DNA from: Actinomycetota bacterium
GTDB lineage: Bacteria > Actinomycetota > Thermoleophilia > Solirubrobacterales > Solirubrobacteraceae
Length of the DNA: 9,409 nt
NCBI GenBank assembly: GCA_005888335.1
Contig: VAWY01000228.1
Coordinates: 1-9,409, forward strand
Reading direction: 5' to 3'
The translations under genes were made by a program, and so were the position numbers. Shown in pieces: positions 1-6,162 of the stretch. Positions within the stretch are counted from its first letter, which is position 1; each line of letters starts with the position of its first letter. Under the pieces are notes generated by a model, which ran no database searches, had not been told where the DNA came from, and was given only the letters and a program-made list of their open reading frames with translations.

Positions 1-133
1 ACCGCAGCAACTTGTGGCTCAGTGCGATGCCCTCGGCGAGGTTGGTGCTCATCGGGCGCTTGGCGTCCTCGCGCAGGCGGCGGGCGCGGACGGGGTCGGC
101 GATCTGCCTCCCGGCTGCGGCGCGCTTGCTCAC
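1..133 (-). CDS. Hypothetical protein, 5' end only (runs off left edge)
   Basis: Reading leftward from a GTG at 133-131, the frame stays open to the window edge and gives 44 residues without a stop. The peptide begins VSKRAAAGRQIADPVRARRL and continues with an REDAKRPMSTNLAEGIALSHKLLR stretch. This looks like the amphipathic, Arg/Ala/Leu-rich start of the small helical proteins of unknown function common in actinobacteria, but I cannot name a family. A weak purine-rich GAAAG sits 2 nt before the GTG and a TACCAT box 8 nt before it. The composition (acidic and basic residues alternating, a regular helix pattern) is more protein-like than the opposite-strand frames here, which read as Arg/Ala/Gly-rich shadows. 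The start could also lie further upstream, because the frame stays open for some distance. The rest of the gene lies outside the window. It has the same orientation as the hydrolase operon but is about 300 nt away, so it is probably a separate unit. Confidence 0.5.
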   Translation of the reverse strand, partial: MSKRAAAGRQIADPVRARRLREDAKRPMSTNLAEGIALSHKLLR

Positions 134-141
134 GCTTTCAG

Positions 142-164
142 ATGGTACGCGCGTGTGACGCGCG
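142..164 (-). promoter_or_regulatory. Inverted repeat plus possible -10 box before the left-edge gene
   Basis: Positions 148-154 (CGCGCGT) and 158-164 (ACGCGCG) are perfect 7-bp inverted arms around GTG. On the minus strand the arm nearer the gene abuts TACCAT (147-142), a TAnnnT match 8 nt before the GTG start at 133. The dyad would therefore sit in the spacer between -35 and -10, a usual operator position. No convincing -35 is visible. A GC-rich chance palindrome is the main alternative. Confidence 0.25.
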
Positions 165-206
165 ACCTCGCATCGGCAAACCCGCTGACAAGCCCGCGTC
201 CGGGGC

Positions 207-350
207 TCACTCGTCCCGCGCGATCGGAGTCCCCGGAGTCCGGGAAGTCCGATGAATGCTGGGCAGGACTTGATGCGCGTCGGCGAGCGCGGAACCAGGG
301 GTCACGGCGCCCGCCACAAGAGCGACGGCCAGGGATCGAGTCAGCTTCAT
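207..350 (-). CDS. Doubtful 47-aa signal-peptide ORF, perhaps a remnant of a secreted protein
   Basis: An ATG at 350-348 opens a 47-residue frame that begins MKLTRSLAVALVAGAVTPGS and continues ALADAHQ, ending at a TGA at 207-209. The first 23 residues have the layout of a Sec signal peptide: a basic n-region (K, R), a hydrophobic Leu/Ala/Val core and a plausible Ala-x-Ala cleavage site (ALA|DA). Only about 24 residues follow, rich in Thr, Pro, Arg and Ser, and no fold or motif can be seen in them. No Shine-Dalgarno precedes this ATG, nor the in-frame ATG at 398. The most economical reading is the 5' remnant of a secreted-protein gene whose body was lost. A tiny secreted peptide or a chance ORF are alternatives. 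The tail contains an 8-bp direct repeat (225-232 and 234-241). Confidence 0.25.
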   Translation of the reverse strand: MKLTRSLAVALVAGAVTPGSALADAHQVLPSIHRTSRTPGTPIARDE

Positions 351-405
351 GGCGATGAACGTGCGGTCCGGACGTGAGGTCGCGCTAGTCGACGACACGC
401 CGGCA

Positions 406-418
406 CGGCGCAGCGCCG
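406..418 (-). terminator. Weak candidate hairpin after the hydrolase operon
   Basis: CGGCGC (406-411) and GCGCCG (413-418) are perfectly complementary; as RNA this would be a 5-bp stem with a 3-nt loop. It begins 18 nt beyond the operon's last stop codon in the direction of transcription. There is no U-tract, so it would at best be a non-canonical actinobacterial terminator. In DNA this GC-rich such short dyads occur by chance. Confidence 0.18.
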
Positions 419-436
419 CGCGCTCCTCGCGAGTGG

Positions 437-1366
437 TTACGTCAGCGATGTCTCCCGCTGTTCGCTCGCCCGGCCGGCGGCGAAGAAGTCCGTGAGCAGC
501 TGCGTGACCCGCTCGGGCTCGTCGTGATGCGCCCAGTGCGACGCATCCGGCAGGCGCTCGACACGGTCGAGGTTAGGCACGTCCTCGCGGTGCGGTTCGG
601 CGAGGTCCTGACCGAGGTAGCGGTCGCGCTGGCCCCAGATGACCAGCGTGGGTGCCGAGACCGGGCGAATCTCCGTGTTGGTCCCCTTCGGCGGCCGCAC
701 CGCCGCGCGGTAGTAGTCGATCATCGCGGCCGCGGCTCCCGGCTGCGCCCACGCCTCGACGTAGCGAGCCAGCTCCTCGTCGGTGTACGGCGGTTGGGCG
801 TCGCGCAGGAAGTGCTTGAAGAACCGCCAGTCGTGGGCCTGCACGTGGTGCTCCGGGAGACTCGGCAGCGCGAAGTAGAAGAAGTACCAGGACCGCTCGA
901 GCTGACTCGGGTGGTGCAGCCCCTCGTTGAGCTTGCGCGGATGCGCGGCGTCGAGGATGGCCAGGCGGTCGACGACCTCGGGGTGGTACATCGCCGTGGC
1001 CCAGGCGGCCGTGCCGCCCCAGTCGTGGCCGGCCACCAGCGCGGAGTCGGCGCCACGCTCGTGGATGAGCCCGCGCACGTCGTCGGCCAGCTTGTCGGCG
1101 GTGTACGCCGCGGCCTCGTCCGGCTTGGACGACAGGTTGTAGCCGCGCAGGTCGGGCGCGACGACCCGGAAGCCCGCCGCCGCCAGCGGCGCGATCTGCA
1201 GCCGCCAGCTGTACCAGAACTCGGGGAAGCCGTGCAGCAGGACGACGAGCGGGCCGTCCCCGGTCTCGACGTAGTGCAGCTTGACGTCGTCGCCGACGTC
1301 GGCGTAGCCCTCGCGGAGCCCGGCGTCCGTGGCCAGGCTGGTGGGCGTCTCGTGGGTCGAGCTCAT
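437..1366 (-). CDS. Soluble-type epoxide hydrolase (alpha/beta-hydrolase)
   Basis: 309 residues, about the usual length for bacterial soluble-type epoxide hydrolases. The product should open epoxides to vicinal diols through an Asp-alkyl ester intermediate in the cytoplasm. Visible features: the [10 protein letters not shown] segment (residues 45-54) with the oxyanion HGFP typical of epoxide hydrolases; the nucleophile elbow GHDWGG with Asp115; a cap region with YFFYF (161-165) and MIDYYRA (215-221), where the family's substrate-activating tyrosines lie; the acid Asp248 in WGQRDRYL; and the base His277 in SHWAHHDEP. Asp rather than Ser at the elbow argues against an esterase; haloalkane dehalogenase is less likely given the HGFPE and DYYRA motifs. 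The ATG at 1366 is supported by GAGGAG (1378-1373) 6 nt upstream. The start overlaps the previous gene's stop as ATGA, so translation is probably coupled. The reading frame also stays open far upstream inside the previous gene; I reject that as a GC artefact. No signal peptide. The natural substrate cannot be told. Confidence 0.9.
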   Translation of the reverse strand: MSSTHETPTSLATDAGLREGYADVGDDVKLHYVETGDGPLVVLLHGFPEFWYSWRLQIAPLAAAGFRVVAPDLRGYNLSSKPDEAAAYTADKLADDVRGLIHERGADSALVAGHDWGGTAAWATAMYHPEVVDRLAILDAAHPRKLNEGLHHPSQLERSWYFFYFALPSLPEHHVQAHDWRFFKHFLRDAQPPYTDEELARYVEAWAQPGAAAAMIDYYRAAVRPPKGTNTEIRPVSAPTLVIWGQRDRYLGQDLAEPHREDVPNLDRVERLPDASHWAHHDEPERVTQLLTDFFAAGRASEQRETSLT

Positions 1367-2580
1367 GACGATCTCCTCAGTGACCGGAAGCTTGCGCGCA
1401 TCTCCTCGCAGAAGAGCCGCGGCTGCTCCCAGGCGGCGAAGTGGCCGCCGCGGTCGAGCCGGTTGAAGTGGACGAGGTTGTCGGGGTAGGCGCGTTGGGC
1501 CCAGCTGTGCGGAGCCTGGTAGAGCTCGTCGGGAAAGACGCTGATGGCGAACGGGATGGTGATCGGCTTCGCGTCGAAGAAGTCCGCTTTGTTCTCCCAG
1601 TAGAGGCGAGCGGCGGAGACCCCGGTATTCGTCAGCCAGTAGAGCGTGATGTTGTCGAGGATGTCGTCGCGTGTGAGCTCGCCCGGCAGGCGTCCCTCGA
1701 GGATCCGCGCGATGAGCCCCGGCTGGCCGGTGCCGTCGCCGTGGTCGATCGCGAACGCCGCGAGATCGATGGGCGAGTCCGCGAGCCCGTACATGGTCTG
1801 CGGCCGCGTCGACATGATCTGGGCGTAGGCCACGTGCTTGGCGTAGAAGGCGCTCAGCTGCTCGTAGGCGGCCAGCTCGTCGTCGGCCAGATCGGATGGC
1901 GGCGCCTCGCCGGTCTCGAAGCCCTTGACGAGCTCGGCCGGCGCCGTTCCCGGCATGTTGGAGTGGATGCCGAGCAGCCCGTCCGGCGCCTGGATGCCCA
2001 TCTGCTGCGTGACGGCGGCTCCCCAGTCGCCGCCCTGTGCGACGAACCGGTCGTAGCCGAGGCGCTTCATCAGCACGGCCCAGGCACGCGCGATGCGCGC
2101 GGGGTCCCAGCCGGTCGCCGTCGGCTTGGCCGAGAACCCGTGGCCCGGCAGCGACGGGATGACGAGATGGAACGCGTCCGACGCGGCCGCGCCATGGGCT
2201 GTCGGGTCGGTCAGCGGGCCGATGATCTTCAGCTGCTCGATGATCGAGCCAGGCCAGCCGTGGGTGACGATGAGCGGCAGCGCGTCCTCGTGCTGCGAGC
2301 GCACGTGGATGAAGTGGATGTCGAGCCCGTCGATCTCGGTGACGAAGTTGGGCAGGGCGTTGAGCTTGGCCTCGCACGTGCGCCAGTCGTAGTCGGTCGC
2401 CCAGTAGCGAGCGAGGTCCTGCATGACGGCGAGCGGCACGCCCTGCGAGTCGTCGTCGACCGTCTCGCGCTCGGGCCACCTGGTCGCCTTGATGCGCCGG
2501 CGCAGATCGTCGAGATCCACGTCCGAGAAGCCGACCTGCAGCTCCCGAATCGCGGTCGCTTCAGTGATGAGCTGCGACAT
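1363..2580 (-). CDS. EHN-type (microsomal-like) epoxide hydrolase, copy B
   Basis: 405 residues, the normal length for the family with an EHN N-terminal domain (about residues 8-115) followed by an alpha/beta-hydrolase core. All expected catalytic residues can be placed against microsomal epoxide hydrolase: oxyanion HGWP (107-110), nucleophile Asp185 in GGDWG, acid Glu352 in VFPDEL, base His380 in [11 protein letters not shown], and ring-opening tyrosines likely Tyr252 ([13 protein letters not shown]) and Tyr327 (ARLYWEN). The spacing Glu352-His380 (28) nearly matches the 27 of the mammalian enzyme. No N-terminal membrane anchor is present, so a cytoplasmic enzyme is expected. The start at 2580 has a perfect AAGGAGG (2593-2587) with 6-nt spacing, lying inside the end of the upstream gene, which it overlaps by 20 nt. 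Its stop overlaps the next start by ATGA. It is clearly a paralogue of the gene at 3326-4549 (about half the residues shared by eye). Substrate unknown. Confidence 0.92.
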   Translation of the reverse strand: MSQLITEATAIRELQVGFSDVDLDDLRRRIKATRWPERETVDDDSQGVPLAVMQDLARYWATDYDWRTCEAKLNALPNFVTEIDGLDIHFIHVRSQHEDALPLIVTHGWPGSIIEQLKIIGPLTDPTAHGAAASDAFHLVIPSLPGHGFSAKPTATGWDPARIARAWAVLMKRLGYDRFVAQGGDWGAAVTQQMGIQAPDGLLGIHSNMPGTAPAELVKGFETGEAPPSDLADDELAAYEQLSAFYAKHVAYAQIMSTRPQTMYGLADSPIDLAAFAIDHGDGTGQPGLIARILEGRLPGELTRDDILDNITLYWLTNTGVSAARLYWENKADFFDAKPITIPFAISVFPDELYQAPHSWAQRAYPDNLVHFNRLDRGGHFAAWEQPRLFCEEMRASFRSLRRSS

Positions 2581-3310
2581 GCGTCGCCTCCTTCTGCGTT
2601 GCGGCGAGGGCCTGCAGGATCACGTCGGTGACCGCCTCAGGCTGGGAGATCATGATCACGTGGGAGCCTTCGACCTCCGTGATCGTCGCGCCGGCGCGCT
2701 CGGCCTGGGCGCGGACGACATCCGTGCCGGCCGCCTTGTCGCCGGTCGCCACGACGGCCCATGAGGGCAGGCGCTTCCACGCCGGGGCTTTGTTCGGTTC
2801 TGAGAACGCCAGCTCGGCGACGGGCCGCTGGGTTGCGCCGATCAGCGCCGCCTGGTCGGCCGGGACGTCCGCGGCGAATGCGTCGCGGGCTTTGGCGGGA
2901 TCGATCCTGAACTCGACCGCCATGTCACCGTCCGCCGTCGGGTAGTGCTGCGGGACGAGCGCACTGTTCAGGACGCTGTCCTTCGACCCGGCCTCGGCTT
3001 CGCCCAACGCCTCGCCTTCATCGGGCGCGAAGGCCGCGACGTAGACGAGCCCGACGACGTTGTCGGCCTGCGTCGCGGCGTTGGTGATCACCGCGCCGCC
3101 ATACGAGTGACCGACCGCGAGGACCGGTCCTGGCGTCTGTTCGAGGACGGCTGCGACGTACGCGGAGTCGCTCGAGATCCCGCGCAGCGGGTTGGCGACC
3201 GCGACGACCGGGACGCCCTGCGCCTGCAGGCGCTCGATCACGCCGTTCCAGCTGGACGCGTCGGCGAACGCGCCGTGCACCAACACGACGGTCGGAGTCG
3301 ACTCGGACAT
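2561..3310 (-). CDS. Small serine alpha/beta-hydrolase (esterase-like)
   Basis: 249 residues, typical of the compact, lidless AB_hydrolase_6 group that includes plant methyl-salicylate esterase-like and bacterial pyrethroid-hydrolase-like enzymes. Motifs: oxyanion HGAF (12-15) after a short first strand, nucleophile elbow GHSYGG with Ser69, probable acid Asp191 in [10 protein letters not shown], and catalytic His217 in [14 protein letters not shown]. The triad is therefore Ser-Asp-His, unlike the Asp nucleophile of its three operon neighbours, and ester rather than epoxide cleavage is expected. There is no signal peptide, so it is probably cytoplasmic. AAAGGAG (3322-3316) lies 5 nt before the ATG. 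The gene starts 15 nt after the stop of the upstream epoxide hydrolase and its 3' end overlaps the next gene by 20 nt, carrying that gene's ribosome-binding site. Many members of this group are annotated only as alpha/beta-hydrolases, so the substrate is open. Confidence 0.88.
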   Translation of the reverse strand: MSESTPTVVLVHGAFADASSWNGVIERLQAQGVPVVAVANPLRGISSDSAYVAAVLEQTPGPVLAVGHSYGGAVITNAATQADNVVGLVYVAAFAPDEGEALGEAEAGSKDSVLNSALVPQHYPTADGDMAVEFRIDPAKARDAFAADVPADQAALIGATQRPVAELAFSEPNKAPAWKRLPSWAVVATGDKAAGTDVVRAQAERAGATITEVEGSHVIMISQPEAVTDVILQALAATQKEATHVAAHH

Positions 3311-3325
3311 GCTTGCTCCTTTCGA

Positions 3326-4549
3326 TCAGCGCACGGACCGGAACGCGGCCCGCATCTCCTCGGCGAACAGCTCGGGCTCCTCCCAGGCCGCGAAGTGCCC
3401 GCCCTTGTCGACCTCGTTGAAGTAGACGAGGTTGGGATAGACCCGCTCGGCCCAGCTGCGCGGCGCCCGGAAGATCTCGCCCGGGAACACCGTGAACGCG
3501 ACTGGAAGCAAGACCTCGGGTGGCGCCTGGCCGGCCGCGGCGGCTGTGGCCTGCTGGTTCTCCCAGTAGATGCGTGCGGCCGAGGTGCCGGTGTCCGTCA
3601 GCCAGTACAGCGTGATGTTGTCGAGGATCGCGTCGCGGGTGAGCCCACCGGACGCTGAGCCGTCGAGGAACGCCCGCGCGATCTTGGCGTAGGCGTCGGC
3701 GTCGTGGTCGACGATCCAGGACGCCAGGCCCGCCGGCGAGTCGGTCAGCGAGTAGCCGATGGTCTGGGGCGTCTGGCCGTGCTCGGCGATGTAGCCCTTC
3801 TTGAACTGCCGGACCAGCGGCGCGAGCGCCGCCCGTTCGGTCTCCGTGAGGCCCTCGGGGACGGGCGCGCCGCCGAACACGGTCGCCGTGATCTCGGGCG
3901 GTTGGCGGCGCAGGAAGTTGAGGTGGATGCCGGCGAGCCCGTCGGCTGCCTGGATCGCCATGGTGTCCGTGACGGCGGCGCCGACGTCACCTCCCTGCGC
4001 GACGTAGCGCGAGTAGCCGAGACGGCGCATGAGCTCCGCCCAGACACGCGCGACGCGTCCCGCGTCCCAGCCGCGCGACGTCGGCACCTCGGAGAACCCG
4101 TAGCCCGGCAGCGAAGGGACGACGACGTCGAAGGCGTCGTCGCCGCCGCCACCGTGCGCGGTCGGGTCGATGAGCGGCCCGACCACGTCGAGCATCTCGA
4201 CGATCGAGCCGGGCCAGCCGTGGGTGATGATCAGCGGAAGCGCGTCCGCGTGCTCCGACTTCACGTGGATGAAGTGGACGTCGAGCCCGTCGATCCGCGT
4301 CTTGAACTGCGCCACGGCATTGAGCCGCGCCTCGAGCCGGCCGAAGTCGTAGTCGCGGGCCCAGTAGTGCACGAGGGCCTGAATCGTCGCGAGCTGCACG
4401 CCCTGCGACGCGTCGTCCACGAGCTCCCTCGGGGGCCAGCGGGTTGCCGCCAGGCGTCGGCGCAGCTCGTCCACGGCCTCGCCGGCGAAGCCGGCGTGGA
4501 AGGGACGGATCGCCGTTGCGCCGGTGGGCTGCTGAGTCGTGGTCGACAT
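3326..4549 (-). CDS. EHN-type (microsomal-like) epoxide hydrolase, copy A
   Basis: 407 residues with the EHN N-terminal domain (about 12-118) and an alpha/beta-hydrolase core. The predicted reaction is epoxide to diol. Catalytic residues placed by motif: HGWP (110-113), nucleophile Asp188, acid Glu358 in VFPGEI, base His385 in [13 protein letters not shown], probable ring-opening tyrosines Tyr253 (KGYIAEHGQTPQT) and Tyr328 (ARIYWEN). Glu358-His385 spacing is 27, as in mammalian microsomal epoxide hydrolase. The elbow reads GGDVG instead of the usual GGDWG seen in copy B, so the residue following the nucleophile is changed. No membrane anchor or signal peptide. The ATG at 4549 has GGAG (4559-4556) 6 nt upstream. 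It lies 117 nt downstream of the chimeric gene and 15 nt upstream of the serine hydrolase. It is probably an old duplicate of copy B, given substantial divergence and a loop insertion near 331-345 (a run of Gln/Ala/Gly/Pro) not seen in copy B. Confidence 0.92.
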   Translation of the reverse strand: MSTTTQQPTGATAIRPFHAGFAGEAVDELRRRLAATRWPPRELVDDASQGVQLATIQALVHYWARDYDFGRLEARLNAVAQFKTRIDGLDVHFIHVKSEHADALPLIITHGWPGSIVEMLDVVGPLIDPTAHGGGGDDAFDVVVPSLPGYGFSEVPTSRGWDAGRVARVWAELMRRLGYSRYVAQGGDVGAAVTDTMAIQAADGLAGIHLNFLRRQPPEITATVFGGAPVPEGLTETERAALAPLVRQFKKGYIAEHGQTPQTIGYSLTDSPAGLASWIVDHDADAYAKIARAFLDGSASGGLTRDAILDNITLYWLTDTGTSAARIYWENQQATAAAAGQAPPEVLLPVAFTVFPGEIFRAPRSWAERVYPNLVYFNEVDKGGHFAAWEEPELFAEEMRAAFRSVR

Positions 4550-4666
4550 GGGACGCTCCGTGATCTTCGCGAGGAGGTCACGAAGTTCACCTCGCCTTCC
4601 ACCCCGCCGCGCCCGTGAACACCCGGGCCTCCGCCACTGGTGCGACCGCGGAGCGCCCCTGTGCGC
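4550..4666. other. Spacer between chimeric gene and epoxide hydrolase A
   Basis: This 117-nt gap is the only sizeable break inside the minus-strand unit. It holds a 5-bp inverted repeat (GAGGT 4574-4578, ACCTC 4589-4593) and the GGAG ribosome-binding site of the downstream gene. I find no clear -10/-35 pair. A separate promoter for the four hydrolase genes could lie here, but the sequence does not show one. Confidence 0.35.
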
Positions 4667-5467
4667 TCACACTGCTGCCCCCGCAGCAGCAGCGGCCTCG
4701 GCGTCTGCGGGATCCATGATGCGGCCGCCCAGCGTCAGCGAGAGCGCCACGCCGATGGCGGTCCATGCCGCGAGCACGAGGATCGGGCCCGCGATCCGCG
4801 CGCCGTCGAAGAACAGCGCCGAGCGGGCCAGGTCGACGCTCGCTCCCGGCGGCAACACGCCGCCGATCGTCCTCCAGAAACCCGGGAGCAGCGGACGGGC
4901 GAACGGTCCGCCCGACGCGGAGTTGCCCAGGATCACGAAGACGAGGATCACGAGTCCCGTGCCGGCCGGGCCGGCCGCCGCCTGGATGCCGGCCGTGGCG
5001 GCGGCGCTGGCGAACACGGTCAGCGCCGCGATCGCGCAGAGCGCGACCACGTGGCCCGAGAACGCCCCGAAGCACGCCCGGAGCATGACCACGCTGAGGA
5101 TGCCGGCGACGATCGCAAACCCGGCGAGCGCTCCCATCCGCTCTGCCGCGCGCTGCCTGCTGGTACTGCGTGGACTCCCGATCAGCCCGATCAGCGTCGA
5201 GCCGATGTAGCCCCCGAACATCCACGCGATCATCGCGTAGAACGCCGCCGTGCCGTTGGGGTCCCGGCGCGGCAGCGGCTTGACGTCGGTGACCCGGGCG
5301 AGGAAGTGCCGCAGATCCCACTGCGTCTTGGGGATGTCCTCGTCGGGCCAGCGCCGGCCGGACTCCATCACGCCTACGCGGTAGCCCTTCTCCGCGGCAC
5401 GGAGCGCGGCGACGCTTCCACCGAAGCCCGAGCCGATGATCACGACGTCGTAGTCGAAGCTCGCCAT
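4667..5467 (-). pseudogene. In-frame chimera: FAD-oxidoreductase N-terminus fused to C-terminal half of an ABC-2/DUF3533-like membrane protein
   Basis: 266 residues from an ATG with a strong AAGGAG (5478-5473) 5 nt upstream. Residues 1-56 are the dinucleotide-binding start of a GMC/cholesterol-oxidase-like flavoenzyme: GSGFGG (12-17), Glu35 at the ribose-binding position in VMESG, then [16 protein letters not shown]. From about residue 57 the sequence switches to a membrane protein: [19 protein letters not shown], then five hydrophobic segments at about 75-97, 111-130, 138-160, 167-183 and 224-246, with [24 protein letters not shown] and [15 protein letters not shown]. These resemble the C-terminal half of actinobacterial YhgE/Pip or DUF3533-type ABC-2 permease-like proteins. 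The flavoenzyme lacks the remaining FAD and substrate domains, and the membrane protein lacks its first helix and large extracellular domain. Neither parent function should survive. Most likely a deletion fused two adjacent same-strand genes; assembly error or a working novel fusion are alternatives. The frame could extend to 5683, but the ribosome-binding site and FAD motif fix the start at 5467. Confidence 0.75.
5294..5305 (-). other. Probable fusion junction inside the chimeric gene
   Basis: On the minus strand codons 55-58 (F-L-A-R, 5305-5294) mark the change from flavoenzyme to membrane-protein sequence. Family flavoenzymes typically continue after DLRxFL with a Trp/Phe-Ala-Pro stretch. 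Here the next readable motif, VTDVKPLP, belongs to the membrane-protein family. The DNA across the joint contains CCCGGG (5293-5298). The exact breakpoint cannot be set without both parent sequences. Confidence 0.5.
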
Positions 5468-5586
5468 GAGCTCTCCTTCTGCGCTCACGCTGTGACGCTG
5501 GCAAGGTTGGCCCTCCCGCATCCACCGTTGCGCCCGCGAAGACCCCGGCGCAACACGGGTCACACCCCGGGGCCGCCGCCCGTGCC
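5468..5586. promoter_or_regulatory. Divergent intergenic region with an 8-bp inverted repeat
   Basis: This 119-nt region lies between the minus-strand operon (ATG at 5467) and the plus-strand SDR/regulator genes. It contains GTTGCGCC (5527-5534) and GGCGCAAC (5547-5554), a perfect 8-bp inverted repeat with a 12-nt spacer, about 60 nt upstream of the operon's first ATG. The half-site centres are 20 bp apart, near two helical turns, which suits a dimeric DNA-binding protein. A tandem imperfect 8-mer (TCACGCTG/TGACGCTG, 5485-5500) lies nearer the operon. No consensus -10/-35 is convincing on either strand. A LuxR-family regulator from the neighbouring genes is the obvious candidate ligand, which is inference only. 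Confidence 0.4.
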
Positions 5587-6162
5587 GTGACCCCGCGTGC
5601 TGGCCCGGGCTTCCACGGGCGCACGCAGCATCACGTCGGACGAGCGTTCTCCCCATCCTCCCGGGCCGGCGGCGACGTCGCACGCGGGCTGGCAGGCTGG
5701 GCGTGGCCGATCGTCGTCGTCTACCTCGAGCACCAATGCCGAGCCGACGCGACGGTCGCCGAGATCATCGCCGCGGAAGGCACGACAGTCGCTGTGCGCG
5801 CCGACCTCGCGGACGATCTCGACGTCCAGCGCTTGTTCGCCGAGTCGATCGCGGCATTCGGCGGCGTCGACGTCGTCGTCCACACGACGACGGAGAGAGC
5901 CTCGCTCCTCTACCAGCACGCGGCGCGGCACGTCCGTCAGCGAGGCGCGATCGTCAGCATTCCTGCGGCCGAACGCATCGCGCCGGCACTCGCGCGGCAG
6001 TTCCGCGAGCGCGGCATCACGGTCGGCAGGGTCCCGCCGGAAGCACTGCTCTCGTTCCTCGAGAGGTGGCGGCGGCAGCCATCGCTTGACGGCTCGGCGG
6101 CTCCTTTAGAGTCGAACGATGGCTCCCACCCGAGGGTTGGGGTTCGTCGGCCGAACGCATGA
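5587..6162 (+). pseudogene. Degenerate short-chain dehydrogenase (SDR) without catalytic residues
   Basis: 191 codons from a GTG at 5587, the only usual in-frame start and one without a ribosome-binding site. Residues about 30-160 are recognisably SDR: VARGLAG, strand [11 protein letters not shown] (40-50), [23 protein letters not shown] (54-76, with the adenine-site Asp73), LFAESIAAFGGVDVVVHT (83-100) and ARQFRERGITVGRVPPE (136-152). However, the TGxxxGxG cofactor motif is reduced to SPSSRAGG (22-29), NNAG after strand 4 is replaced by HTT, and the segment that should hold Ser-Tyr-x-x-x-Lys is shortened to IVSIPAAERIAP with no YxxxK. Usual SDRs are about 250 residues, so roughly 60 are missing. 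The last about 25 residues, overlapping the next gene's start by 44 nt, look like run-off. It may be a decaying gene, or a non-catalytic Rossmann protein kept beside LAL regulators; the open frame and well-preserved strands keep the second option alive. Confidence 0.55.
6086..6112 (+). promoter_or_regulatory. Candidate promoter for a leaderless transcript of the first LAL regulator
   Basis: TTGACG (6086-6091) and TAGAGT (6107-6112) resemble -35 and -10 boxes with a short 15-nt spacer. The -10 ends exactly 6 nt before the ATG at 6119, so transcription would begin at or next to the A of ATG. No Shine-Dalgarno lies between. The same TAGnGT-N6-ATG layout occurs before the second regulator, which raises confidence in the box. 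Confidence 0.45.

Larger units (their letters stand above)
134..436. other. 303-nt intergenic region
   Basis: This stretch separates the end of the hydrolase operon (stop at 437-439, minus strand) from the start of the left-edge gene at 133. Apart from the inverted repeat at 148-164, the doubtful ORF at 207-350 and a short GC hairpin at 406-418, I see no conserved protein or RNA in it. Plus-strand frames across it read as Arg/Ala/Gly-rich shadows. Confidence 0.6.

Noticed and set aside
225..241. 8-bp direct repeat (CGGAGTCC twice) as a possible attachment or iteron site
   Set aside because: Only two copies, 1 nt apart, with no integrase or replication gene; likely chance in GC-rich DNA.
437..2479. 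A single 680-codon minus-strand open frame that contains the soluble-type epoxide hydrolase and continues through the upstream gene
   Set aside because: Its first about 370 codons are Arg/Ala/Pro/Gly-rich shadow of the EHN hydrolase in another frame. The real start at 1366 has a good ribosome-binding site and begins the recognisable protein.
524..2631. Long plus-strand open frames opposite the hydrolases (524-1489, 1441-2631)
   Set aside because: Composition is Arg/Gly/Val/Asp shadow typical of antisense frames in high-GC genes. No motifs, and intact enzymes with full catalytic sets occupy the other strand.
5485..5500. Tandem 8-mers TCACGCTG/TGACGCTG as a regulator site
   Set aside because: Imperfect, two copies only, very close to the operon start; kept only as a remark in the divergent-region entry.
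2945..5590. Plus-strand open frames opposite the serine hydrolase, epoxide hydrolase A and the chimera
   Set aside because: Same shadow composition, no recognisable domain, starts without ribosome-binding sites.
5468..5683. N-terminal extension of the chimeric gene to an upstream start at 5683
   Set aside because: The extra 72 residues are Arg/Gly-rich and precede a strong ribosome-binding site and a standard FAD-binding start at 5467.
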